From Clostridia bacterium (GTDB lineage: Bacteria; Bacillota; Clostridia; Oscillospirales; Acutalibacteraceae): 17,550 nt of DNA. Made by a program: the position numbers and the translations under genes. The stretch spans positions 1 through 17,550 of the forward strand of contig CAAFXD010000027.1 of the NCBI GenBank assembly GCA_900766945.1, written 5' to 3'. Numbering within the stretch: the first letter of the stretch is position 1; every line of letters starts with the position of its first letter. Of this stretch, positions 1-6,488 are shown one piece after another. The notes under the pieces are model-generated. The model searched no databases, had not been told where the DNA came from, and was given only the letters and a program-made list of their open reading frames with translations.

Positions 1-10
1 CCCAAAGAGT

Positions 11-31
11 AATCGACACACGCTGTCGATT
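11..31. repeat. Inverted repeat AATCGACA/TGTCGATT
   Basis: Perfect 8-bp arms at 11-18 and 24-31 with a 5-base loop. First of the clustered hairpins of the possible oriT region. Confidence 0.7.
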
Positions 32-36
32 TGAGC

Positions 37-58
37 GGAAACTGTCAATACAGTTTCC
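37..58. repeat. Inverted repeat GGAAACTGT/ACAGTTTCC
   Basis: Perfect 9-bp arms at 37-45 and 50-58 with a 4-base loop, six bases from the preceding hairpin. Relaxase-bound inverted repeats have this size, but the role is inferred. Confidence 0.7.
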
Positions 59-158
59 CTGCTCGTTACGGTATGCGACTTCGTCGTCACAAGCTACATA
101 TCATTCGTTTCCGTGCAAGCACGAAAACTCATTCATTCCGCTGTTCCTCCTCTCCCAA

Positions 159-188
159 AAAAGTCTTTCGACTTTTCGGGGACCCCGA
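159..188. repeat. Two abutting palindromes
   Basis: AAAAGTC (159-165) and GACTTTT (170-176) form a 7-bp stem with a TTTC loop. It is joined directly to the palindrome TCGGGGACCCCGA (176-188). On the minus strand these lie just before the GGAGG motif at 150-146. Confidence 0.65.
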
Positions 189-337
189 AACTTTTATTTT
201 TTTTGCCGTTCTGCCTAAATGCAGTTCCTGCCCCGGAGTCACACCGCAGCGTTGCTATGCTCTTTCCCAAAAAGAAATCATCGCACAGTCATATCCCATT
301 CAGCCGGTCATTCACTTGTAACCGACTTTTGGGCAAC

Positions 338-367
338 AAAAAAGCCGGTACATCAACGCATACCGAC
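338..367 (-). terminator. Intrinsic terminator, leftward
   Basis: On the minus strand GTCGGTA (367-361) pairs with TACCGGC (350-344), 7 bp including one G-U, with a 10-base loop, followed at once by six T (343-338). The 3' arm can also pair with AAAGCCGG plus TACAT farther upstream (428-415), giving a competing 13-bp stem with one bulge. It would end or attenuate transcripts from the promoter at 600-629. Confidence 0.5.
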
Positions 368-599
368 CGATACAAAAGGATAGACTTATCCCTTGCGGTT
401 TTGGTATCACATTAATGTAACCGGCTTTGAAATCAAAGACGGGACTGTTTATTCGCTTTCCGCCTGCCAACAGTACCAAAACGTTGACGGAAGCGGCGAT
501 ATTTTCTCTTAGTATATCGCAGACCTTATCCGACTTTTAGTCGTCCCATAAAATTGTGATTTATTATATTCAGTTGTATCTCTTCGTATAGATTATTTT

Positions 600-629
600 A
601 TTATACATCATAGAACATATGTTTGTCAA
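600..629 (-). promoter_or_regulatory. Consensus sigma-A promoter, leftward
   Basis: Minus strand TTGACA (629-624) and TATAAT (605-600), both exact consensus, with an 18-bp spacer. A perfect 10-bp palindrome AACATATGTT (614-623) fills the -35-side half of the spacer and could be an operator. It points away from the AT-rich cassette into the structured, gene-free region 1-590, and so probably drives a leader RNA and leftward genes outside the window. Confidence 0.6.
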
Positions 630-692
630 TATTTTTTGAATATTTTTCGAAAGGTGGGAATACTATTATTTTTAATATATCGGTTTCTAAAA

Positions 693-1409
693 TTAATTTG
701 ACTTATCTTTTGTTAAAAACACATTATGAAGTTGTTCCATAAGCATCTCATCTTCGATACCGAACATAACACTGTCGTTAGCACAACAACCCATAAGTAG
801 CTGACCTAATCTCAAGTCAGGGTATGTTTCCCACGCTTTTTTCACTTGGTGCAATACAGCATTCATTCGCCCTTTGTCTCTTCTGGAATATATATGTAAA
901 TATTCTCTACGACTCAAATATTTAAGATAGCCAACACGAAAATCTTCATCATTGGCTAATAATATATTACTGTAATTTACATTTTTTTGATGCGGCTCAA
1001 CTAAATAATTATCATTTTCATAATAAATATCAACAGCAATTGAATCATTGACAATATCTTTTATAATGCCTACATTGTCTTCTCCGACGATTTTTACAAC
1101 GCTTCCTATACCTATCTTATCATTATATGTGGATCCTTGTAAATCATCTTGCGGTATCACCACAATCTCTATACAAGAAAGCAACACTAAATTTTCGCTT
1201 TTTCCTTCAGCAGAATATTCAAAATCATTTATTTTATAAAACTCACTTTCAATGATCCCTATACCATAAACGGTCAAATCGTTATACGAGTCAGGAACAT
1301 CTTTTATTGTTATAAAATTATTATACTGTAACGTTTCTTTATGACAAATTGAAATACGGTCAGCAACAGATAATCGTTCTCTTAATTCTCTAAATTTCAT
1401 TTTCGACAT
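693..1409 (-). CDS. Hypothetical protein, apparent three-module fusion
   Basis: 238 residues, function unknown; no signal peptide or membrane segment. Three parts are visible. Residues 1-85 resemble small mobile-element proteins with a 'VYGIGIIESEF...CIEIVV' core. Residues about 98-150 contain a GSVVKIVGEDNVGIIKDI stretch like a small SH3-type barrel. Residues about 180-230 ('RMNAVLHQVKKAW..YPDLRLGQLL...IEDEMLMEQL') match a short domain often found alone in Firmicutes. Assignments are from memory of sequence patterns. It is the last gene of the AT-rich leftward cassette and overlaps its upstream neighbour by 20 bases. The ATG at 1409 has AAGGA at good spacing. Role in phage, toxin-immunity or element biology is open. 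Confidence 0.7.
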   Translation of the reverse strand: MSKMKFRELRERLSVADRISICHKETLQYNNFITIKDVPDSYNDLTVYGIGIIESEFYKINDFEYSAEGKSENLVLLSCIEIVVIPQDDLQGSTYNDKIGIGSVVKIVGEDNVGIIKDIVNDSIAVDIYYENDNYLVEPHQKNVNYSNILLANDEDFRVGYLKYLSRREYLHIYSRRDKGRMNAVLHQVKKAWETYPDLRLGQLLMGCCANDSVMFGIEDEMLMEQLHNVFLTKDKSN

Positions 1410-1869
1410 TCATTTTCTTCCTTTTTGTTTTATTTTTAGTTCCTATTTGGGCGTGTAAACTCGTTGCCGGAAGTATTTCAAAACTTTCATTAATTAAGTC
1501 AATCTTTATTGGATAACTAAAACCCACCCCACTGCTCCACATTATTTCCTGATTTAAATGTTCCTTATTTGTTAAATCACAAAGGAAAATCTGCATTTTT
1601 AACAATGTAAAAGCTGAGCTTGTGAAATCGCCTTCTTCGTAATATTGAGTAGAATTACAAAAGTCAAACGGCATCCTTAAAGTTACAAGAATAGTTTTTA
1701 AATCATTTCCACATTCAAAATTAGATAATGTTTTCTCCCAATAGCAATATCTCGAGCGTAGAAATCCACCGTTATAATCCATAGAGTGAATTGTATATTC
1801 AAATAATTCATCCGCATTGTCTTTGGCTAAAATAGAAAATACTTTCTTTAATAATTCATATAATGTCAA
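1390..1869 (-). CDS. Hypothetical protein
   Basis: About 159 residues, family not recognised, soluble, with a Lys/Arg-rich tail (KNKTKRKKMN). The open frame extends to a TTG at 1890 and an ATG at 1875, but the only good ribosome site, GAGGTGAT (1881-1874), is spaced for the TTG at 1869, giving a protein beginning (M)TLYELLKKVF. The ATG at 1875 overlaps that site and is the alternative start. The content (YYEEGDFTSSAF, MWSSGVGFSYPIKI) is compatible with a small immunity-like protein, which is only an impression. Its 3' end overlaps the next gene by 20 bases, indicating translational coupling. Confidence 0.65.
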   Translation of the reverse strand: MTLYELLKKVFSILAKDNADELFEYTIHSMDYNGGFLRSRYCYWEKTLSNFECGNDLKTILVTLRMPFDFCNSTQYYEEGDFTSSAFTLLKMQIFLCDLTNKEHLNQEIMWSSGVGFSYPIKIDLINESFEILPATSLHAQIGTKNKTKRKKMNVENEI

Positions 1870-1899
1870 AACCATCACCTCACCAATCAATAAAAAGTG

Positions 1900-2196
1900 T
1901 CACCATAATGGTATTTCATCACACTCAAGCCAATTCATTATTTGAATATCCGTTGGAATTACAATTATTTTATTAGGATCGGATTTATAGAGCAATATTA
2001 ATTTATCGTAATAGTTATATCTCAAATCGGGATTTAAAATCAGTTCGGGAGCTGCTTTAATGCTTTCGTCGTTATAATTGTTGTTGACTTCATTCAAATT
2101 GGTATATTTGTAAGGCATAGCGTGTAAATCAATGACATTTTGATGTGTTTTTGCAAAAGTTGTTTTGCCCACGACAGAAAAACCTGCAATTATCAT
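1900..2196 (-). CDS. P-loop nucleotide kinase-like protein, C-terminally truncated
   Basis: 98 residues starting MIIAGFSVVGKTTFAK; GFSVVGKTT (residues 5-13) is a Walker A motif. The following 'NVIDLHAMPYKY' and the late strand 'KIIVIPTDIQIMNWL' match small phage-type P-loop kinases as I know them, which normally run to about 140-160 residues and continue with a 'P-Y-x-L-C-Y-P' strand and a lid helix. This frame stops right after 'EIPLW', at the expected place of that strand, so the lid and last helices are missing. Ribosome site GAAGGTGA precedes the ATG. It follows the larger kinase by 26 bases. Probably a decaying duplicate or phage-kinase remnant; activity is doubtful. Confidence 0.6.
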   Translation of the reverse strand: MIIAGFSVVGKTTFAKTHQNVIDLHAMPYKYTNLNEVNNNYNDESIKAAPELILNPDLRYNYYDKLILLYKSDPNKIIVIPTDIQIMNWLECDEIPLW

Positions 2197-2222
2197 TTTG
2201 TCACCTTCTGCTTTATTCCATA

Positions 2223-3131
2223 TTATTTTTCTTCCTCAAGCAAGCTTTCAGGCTCGTTTTTTATTCGTCGCCAAGTTCGCAGTTCTTTTTCTGTTAAGTT
2301 TGATTCTATGACAATAGGGATTTTTTGTTTCATAACTTTTAAATATAATGTGTCAATAATAGTGCAATTTCCGCAGGTTCGTGGTCCTAACAAACCAAAC
2401 GCTCCAATCCTCGGAGGGTAATCCCATCCGTTGTCAAAAGCTTCTTCTGCTGTGCAGTAAATCTTTGCCCCACATGACTCACAATAATGCCAAAACGGGC
2501 GTGAATTCATACTTTCAAGCAAAGCCGCATGTTCTTTTGCTTTTTCTTCCTCTTGCTTCATATGTTGAGCCTCTTTGTTGAGTTCTTCATGTGCGGCATC
2601 AACAATTTCAGGCTTTGGAGTATCCATTCGCAAACGGATATCGTTATCTATGACCTCATATATTTTATCAAAACCTTCACTGGGGTTAGGAAATTCTATT
2701 TCTTCTGCATTATTTTTTAATCGTTGAAAAGAGTTCGCTAATCTTCTTTCCGTAACATATTTTTCCCAAACCGAGTCACTAGGGTGCATCACATAAACTT
2801 CAATCTTAATATCTTTAAATATGTTTCTGATAACATCTATGTATCCAATTCTGCGTTTTGATTTGTATAAAGTCTGTTCAACTATTATATTTTTGCCTTG
2901 CTTTAGCACAGTAATAATATCTAACAAAAGATTTTCATTCGCTTTGTATAAGCATTTGAATTCTTCTTTGAACGGAATAGCACCACCAAAGCCTGCTTCT
3001 TTATAGGCGGCTTGCTGATAATCATACACGTTTAGAAACACCGTGTCTTCAGTATTAGGAAAATTTTTCTTAATAAAAGTTGTCTTGCCGGACGCTGTAG
3101 CGCCTATAACAAAAGTAACTGTTCTTTTCAT
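2223..3131 (-). CDS. P-loop kinase of zeta-toxin/AAA_33 type with C-terminal zinc ribbon
   Basis: 302 residues. The N-terminal half is a nucleotide-kinase fold: Walker A GATASGKTT at residues 10-18, then 'LKQGKNIIVEQTLYKSKRR' (77-94), the strand and basic region typical of zeta-toxin and related small-molecule or polynucleotide kinases. A charged helical linker (about 175-208) leads to a Cys4 zinc ribbon: C217/C220 in 'YCESCG' and C253/C256 in 'RTCGNC'. The substrate cannot be told; zeta toxins phosphorylate UDP-sugars, but no epsilon-type antitoxin is recognisable beside it, and phage and defence kinases share this fold. The gene begins 13 bases after the pseudogene at 3145-3623; AAAGGAG precedes the ATG. 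Confidence 0.7.
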   Translation of the reverse strand: MKRTVTFVIGATASGKTTFIKKNFPNTEDTVFLNVYDYQQAAYKEAGFGGAIPFKEEFKCLYKANENLLLDIITVLKQGKNIIVEQTLYKSKRRIGYIDVIRNIFKDIKIEVYVMHPSDSVWEKYVTERRLANSFQRLKNNAEEIEFPNPSEGFDKIYEVIDNDIRLRMDTPKPEIVDAAHEELNKEAQHMKQEEEKAKEHAALLESMNSRPFWHYCESCGAKIYCTAEEAFDNGWDYPPRIGAFGLLGPRTCGNCTIIDTLYLKVMKQKIPIVIESNLTEKELRTWRRIKNEPESLLEEEK

Positions 3132-3144
3132 AAAATCGCTCCTT

Positions 3145-3623
3145 TTATTTGCTTGTTATCTCATTTATAAAGGCATCTATGTGTTTTTGCCAAGAACAAT
3201 AAATTTCAACCGGACTTTCATATTGGGATATCTATTTATTGAAAATAGGGAAGTAAATATATTTAATAAGCAAATGATTTCCGCAACCGGTATAAATATG
3301 TTTCCATCCATTTGCAACTCTAGTTGTGTTGCTGTTTTTTTCAACATCATTTGCAAATAAAACAATCTCGCCGTCGGTTTTATCGCCAGGCATAGGACCG
3401 TTCCAAAAGCAACCTCTAATGCGAGAAATTTGCTTTTTATATCAGCATAAGTGATTTTATCACTATGAATATCTCGATAGAATAAAGAAAAACACTCTCC
3501 GTTATCTTTAACAAATTCCATTAAGCAAGGGGCTCCCATTGCACCGGGTTCGGTGATAGTATATATAACGACATCTTAAAAGAGCTCAGATGATATTTCT
3601 TGAATTTCCTTAATTTTTGGCAT
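3145..3623 (-). pseudogene. Decayed hypothetical gene: two in-frame stops and one frameshift
   Basis: A good start (AAAGGAG, ATG at 3623) opens MPKIKEIQEISSELF and meets TAA at codon 16 (3578-3576). The same frame goes on coherently as 'DVVIYTITEPGAMGAPCLMEFVKDN'. Near 3411-3425 sense switches frame: the other frame reads 'GCFWNGPMPGDKTDGEIVLF', then 'YIYFPIFNK', TAG (3234-3232), 'ISQYESPVEIYCSWQKH' and ends at TAA (3147-3145). Restoring one lost base and reading both stops as Gln (CAA to TAA, CAG to TAG) gives a 159-residue protein that fits exactly between its neighbours. The family is not recognised; all three lesions look inactivating. A 120-codon open frame at 3177-3539 is only part of this gene continued out of frame. 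Confidence 0.75.
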
Positions 3624-3639
3624 TTTTTGTTCTCCTTTG

Positions 3640-3840
3640 TTACTCGTTTTTCTCATCTGCAATATCTATCTCTTTGCTCAAATCATTTAATTGAGCCAAA
3701 CGCTTTTTACTGTTATGTAAACGATTATCTCGACAGTAATCACAGCTGCCGTGATTGCGGCACATTTTACAATATGCTTTTACTCCGCGATACGGCTTTC
3801 TGCACTCTTTGCCGTGTTTTATACTTTTATCAAGACTCAT
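3640..3840 (-). CDS. Small Cys-rich phage/mobile-element protein
   Basis: 66 residues: 'MSLDKSIKHGKECRKPYRGVKAYCKMCRNHGSCDYCRDNRLH' followed by a charged helix. Four Cys/His-type ligands lie in 'YCKMCRNHGSCDYC', suggesting a zinc knuckle. The 'HGKExRKPYRG...CRNHGSCxxC..NRLH' pattern is one I know from many Firmicutes phages and integrative elements, where its function is undescribed. The start is one base after the stop of the upstream gene and has GGGAG at proper spacing, so it is co-translated. Confidence 0.75.
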   Translation of the reverse strand: MSLDKSIKHGKECRKPYRGVKAYCKMCRNHGSCDYCRDNRLHNSKKRLAQLNDLSKEIDIADEKNE

Positions 3841-3841
3841 T

Positions 3842-4408
3842 TCACAGTTCTCCCTCTGTCAACCTATTTATGTAATGCGTTGCTTGTTGTAAATCAATTG
3901 TTCCTAACAATAGGGAGAAAATTGCGGGACTTAGTTTATTTAATAAATCCGGGCAATAGGCTGTAATATAATCTTCCGTCTCTAAAGGAGCAAGTTTATA
4001 AAAATCATAATTAATGATGGTAGTTAGAGTAATATCGAAACAATCATTTTCTGTAATAAAAATCCGTGGTGTATATAATGTGCTTGGAGCATACAACATT
4101 CCACCAGCTCCATCAGTGGAACACATCCATACTGTTGCATTTATGTGATTCAAAAGTCGTATAACAGAGGGGATATTTTCTTGATATTCTTTACACCAAT
4201 TAGCCGCATTTTGATTGAAATAAGTTTTTACTTCCATACAGTCTTGATAGAAGTACACACAGGATTCCAATATTTTGTCGGGACAATTATTGCAATTCTT
4301 AAATATCATAGTAAATCGGTGAGTATTATTACAAAAGTCTGTTTCAAAATAAATAAAATGTGATTTCAAATATTGTCTCAATCTTGCTTTGACTTTTATT
4401 CTATTCAC
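3842..4408 (-). CDS. Hypothetical protein
   Basis: 188 residues, not recognised. It contains paired Cys motifs (CNNCPDKILESC, CKEY) and a 'TVWMCSTDGAGGMLYAPSTLYTPRIFITENDCFDITLTT' core. No membrane segment or signal peptide. The start is a GTG (4408) placed seven bases after GAGG of GAGGTGA; an ATG four bases upstream (4412) is out of frame and hits TAG after two codons. It sits 31 bases after the nuclease-like gene and one base before the Cys-rich gene, so it belongs to the same transcript. The open frame is intact and composition matches its neighbours. Confidence 0.6.
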   Translation of the reverse strand: MNRIKVKARLRQYLKSHFIYFETDFCNNTHRFTMIFKNCNNCPDKILESCVYFYQDCMEVKTYFNQNAANWCKEYQENIPSVIRLLNHINATVWMCSTDGAGGMLYAPSTLYTPRIFITENDCFDITLTTIINYDFYKLAPLETEDYITAYCPDLLNKLSPAIFSLLLGTIDLQQATHYINRLTEGEL

Positions 4409-4439
4409 ACATTCACCTCTCCTTCTGTGAATTTTATTA

Positions 4440-5708
4440 CTAATTTTTGATTTTTATCATAGCAAGTAACATTGCGTGATCTGGATACCCTCTTTCGATT
4501 TTTCCTGTTGCAGTGAAATACTTGATGTCGTCATACAACTTTAAGAAATCCCAATTATATTCTAATTTCTCTGGGAGAAAATTTGTAAGCAAATGATCAT
4601 ATTTATGTTTGGCCTCAGGTTTTAAAATAGGAGGGGTGGCCTTCCCGGTTATAGAATCCCAAAAAGCGCCAATAGAAGGATTGTTGCCGTCAGGCGTGTA
4701 AAGTGAAAATTTTTCATTTGTTTTCTTTATAACAAAAGCACGTATTTTCTGAAAATTATATGCTATCGAATCTTTCCCTAAATAAATTTTATTAATAATA
4801 TCATCGTTAAGTGCCATTTCATCAGATAAAATCCTAGAATTGTTGAAATCACCAAGTACAATTACATTTTCTAGCTGAGAAATATAATTTACCAAATGAA
4901 TGTACTGTTCAAAACGTTGCTTTTGTTCGGAGATCCTCTCTTTATTATTTTTTGAATGAGCCTTGTGATAATCAATTCTAATTCGTGTTCCAACAACTGA
5001 TATTACTTTTGAATTAATCTTAACTTTTATTTCATAAAAGTTAGGTGAATTTAAATGGTTCCCAAAGACAGAGGTTTTGGATTCAGATGCTAAATATTCT
5101 ATTCCACATTCTTTACGAATTCCAATGCAGATGCCATTCTGTCCAAGCAAGTAAGGACTATCAAAAACATGGTATTTCTCTTCGAGTATTGCTTTAAGGT
5201 CAATCCATCCAGCGGATTGCACAAACTCTGTAAAAACAAATATATGCGGTTCTTTTTCAAACACTTGATTTACTATTAAATTAACCGGTATGACATAATT
5301 TGCAAAACCTGTTCCCGCATTTATATTCCATTCCATGACAGTCAAAGAGTTTAAGCTTAATAAATTAGAACTAAGCTTATTAGCTATTATGATGAGAATT
5401 ATATCAATAACTTGAGACATATATAAAGATTTTCCACACAGGTTTTGTAACTTTTCTTTGATTTTGGTAATTCTCTCAAAGATTTCTTGCCTTAGGCTAA
5501 CAGATGTAGATTTACCTGATGTTCCATTTTCATAAAGTACACTGTTAATTGCATCGTACCATTCACTATCAGTAATTTCGTTTGTTCTCTCAACGGCTAA
5601 TCCAATTATATACCCGGCTGTAATTTTGTCAGAATCATCAAAAAAATGCGACTTAATAATTTCAATATTCTTCCTTGAATCATCCTTCATTTTTAGTTTT
5701 AGAATCAT
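4440..5708 (-). CDS. Endonuclease/exonuclease/phosphatase-fold protein with ribbon-helix-helix-like N-terminus
   Basis: 422 residues. Residues about 122-420 carry the metal-dependent EEP hydrolase signature set: N128 in 'MEWNIN', E161 in 'FVFTEF', D287 and N289 in 'LGDFNN', D371-H372 in 'KYDHLL', D410-H411 in 'YPDHAM'. All canonical catalytic positions are present, so it should be an active Mg-dependent phosphoesterase; DNA, RNA or a phosphorylated small molecule is possible. The first 115 residues are unusual: two stretches (about 1-42 and 68-112; 'TSVSLRQEIFERI...KSLYMSQVIDII') look like strand-helix-helix DNA-binding units. First gene of the cassette; AAGGAG precedes the ATG and a consensus promoter with palindromes lies just upstream, which suggests autoregulation. 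Confidence 0.75.
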   Translation of the reverse strand: MILKLKMKDDSRKNIEIIKSHFFDDSDKITAGYIIGLAVERTNEITDSEWYDAINSVLYENGTSGKSTSVSLRQEIFERITKIKEKLQNLCGKSLYMSQVIDIILIIIANKLSSNLLSLNSLTVMEWNINAGTGFANYVIPVNLIVNQVFEKEPHIFVFTEFVQSAGWIDLKAILEEKYHVFDSPYLLGQNGICIGIRKECGIEYLASESKTSVFGNHLNSPNFYEIKVKINSKVISVVGTRIRIDYHKAHSKNNKERISEQKQRFEQYIHLVNYISQLENVIVLGDFNNSRILSDEMALNDDIINKIYLGKDSIAYNFQKIRAFVIKKTNEKFSLYTPDGNNPSIGAFWDSITGKATPPILKPEAKHKYDHLLTNFLPEKLEYNWDFLKLYDDIKYFTATGKIERGYPDHAMLLAMIKIKN

Positions 5709-5722
5709 ATTAAATCTCTCCT

Positions 5723-5737
5723 TAGTAAATTTTACTA
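5723..5737. promoter_or_regulatory. Palindrome TAGTAAA-T-TTTACTA, likely operator
   Basis: Perfect 7-bp arms around one base, between the -10 box and the ATG at 5708, overlapping the ribosome site. Same half-site as the next palindrome and as a lone TAGTAAA at 5781-5787. Confidence 0.5.
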
Positions 5738-5741
5738 CTTA

Positions 5742-5756
5742 TAGTATAAAATACTA
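5742..5756. promoter_or_regulatory. Palindrome TAGTAT-AAA-ATACTA, likely operator over the -10 box
   Basis: Perfect 6-bp arms spaced by three bases; covers the -10 hexamer. Its centre is 19 bp from that of the 5723-5737 palindrome. Repeated TAGTA half-sites at near-regular spacing are what cooperative ribbon-helix-helix repressors bind. Confidence 0.5.
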
Positions 5757-5771
5757 CTCTTTGATTGTCAA
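5743..5771 (-). promoter_or_regulatory. Sigma-A promoter of the leftward AT-rich cassette
   Basis: Minus strand TTGACA (5771-5766), 17-bp spacer, TATACT (5748-5743). The only strong promoter seen upstream of the eight-gene leftward run 5708-693. Confidence 0.75.
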
Positions 5772-5800
5772 GAAGAAATTTAGTAAAACTTCCAAAAACA

Positions 5801-5840
5801 ATAACGACAGCAGGGAAAATGTATCACCTTCTGTCGTTAT
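5801..5840 (-). terminator. Hairpin after the TnpV gene, probable terminator
   Basis: Perfect 10-bp arms ATAACGACAG (5801-5810) and CTGTCGTTAT (5831-5840), extended by AGG/CCT after one mismatch. On the minus strand TTGTTTTTGG follows. It separates the TnpV gene from the cassette promoter. Confidence 0.5.
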
Positions 5841-5843
5841 AAT

Positions 5844-6218
5844 TTAGGTGTAAATTATATCCTTATTAACAACTTCTGTGGCTCTGTTGCGAATGTTATT
5901 CATCCAAGCAACCCACTCCATTTGATTTTCTGGTTTGAGCGTTTCGGATACGCCCTCACGCTCTGCCATCTGTTTTACAAGCCGAAAAAACATATTCTCA
6001 GCCTGTTTATCAATGTCAGCGAGATAGCCGTTCAGTTTGCCACTTGTCAGCAGATTGGTGTATCGCACCTTGTGGTGTTGCTTGATGTACCGCAAGTGTC
6101 GCTGTCCCCATAAGCCGATTGGTTGTTCTCCCTGCTCGGCAGGCAAGAGATTAGGCAAGTAATAATGCCCGACCATTGAATATGTACCGCCCATCTGTTC
6201 AAATATTGATTTTTCCAT
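5844..6218 (-). CDS. tnpV: TnpV-type transposon-encoded protein
   Basis: 124 residues beginning 'MEKSIFEQMGGTYSMVGHYYLPNL' with 'IGLWGQRHLRYIKQHHKVRYTNLLTSGKLNGYLADID', the hallmark of the TnpV family carried by many Clostridia transposons and conjugative elements. The biochemical role of TnpV is not established. Length is normal for the family and the frame is intact. The ATG follows GGAGGTTTAAG and lies four bases after the stop of the small upstream gene, so the two are coupled. Composition is less AT-rich than the cassette to its left, suggesting element backbone versus cargo. Confidence 0.85.
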   Translation of the reverse strand: MEKSIFEQMGGTYSMVGHYYLPNLLPAEQGEQPIGLWGQRHLRYIKQHHKVRYTNLLTSGKLNGYLADIDKQAENMFFRLVKQMAEREGVSETLKPENQMEWVAWMNNIRNRATEVVNKDIIYT

Positions 6219-6222
6219 AATC

Positions 6223-6408
6223 TTAAACCTCCGTCATCTTTACTTTGAATTTCTTAATAGGTGCGTGAGCGAATTTGATAATCAGTTCATCCACAGCATC
6301 GGTATATCTTCCGTCTGCAATAAGTTTGTTTCTCAAACCATTCAGACTGTCGATAATAACCCTGTACTCATAATCATCAATCACTAAGTAGTATTTATTC
6401 TTTCGCAT
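6223..6408 (-). CDS. Small conserved partner of TnpV
   Basis: 61 residues from the ATG at 6408: 'MRKNKYYLVIDDYEYRVIIDSLNGLRNKLI..GRYTDAVDELIIKF'. I recognise this as a conserved hypothetical protein of Clostridia mobile elements; its function is unknown. The open frame extends 15 codons upstream to 6453, but AAAGGAGGT stands seven bases before the ATG at 6408, which decides the start. No convincing -35/-10 pair is seen between it and the hairpin at 6489-6531. Confidence 0.8.
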   Translation of the reverse strand: MRKNKYYLVIDDYEYRVIIDSLNGLRNKLIADGRYTDAVDELIIKFAHAPIKKFKVKMTEV

Positions 6409-6488
6409 ACGCTCAACCTCCTTTGCACCTACATTGTAGCAAGATATTTTCAAGATGACGAATGTGCGATTTTGTTTTTAGACATAAA

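Larger units (their letters stand above)
1..340. other. Gene-free, inverted-repeat-rich region; oriT or mobilisation-leader-like
   Basis: No credible gene is seen; the open frames on the plus strand have no ribosome site and run through palindromes. At least four perfect inverted repeats are packed in the first 190 bases (listed separately). On the minus strand a strong GGAGG (150-146) stands before two overlapping ATGs (136 and 132) that open only 11- and 12-codon frames, a layout that could be a leader before a leftward gene outside the window. Clustered hairpins upstream of mobilisation genes are typical of oriT regions of Clostridia conjugative elements, but no nic site can be named. Confidence 0.35.

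Noticed and set aside
94..136. 11- and 12-codon minus-strand frames behind GGAGG (leader peptides?)
   Set aside because: The ribosome site is good, but the peptides are too short and no downstream gene is in the window to judge attenuation.
31..415. Two overlapping plus-strand frames of about 100 codons
   Set aside because: They run through dense palindromes, have no ribosome site and no protein-like pattern.
384..512. 42-codon open stretch ending 'GFEIKDGTVYSLSACQQYQNVDGSGDIFS'
   Set aside because: Looks somewhat protein-like, perhaps the tail of a lost element gene, but has no start or ribosome site and is too short to support as a feature.
3177..3539. 120-codon minus-strand frame as an independent gene
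   Set aside because: It begins inside a longer decayed gene and continues out of frame after the frameshift, so its second half is not real protein.
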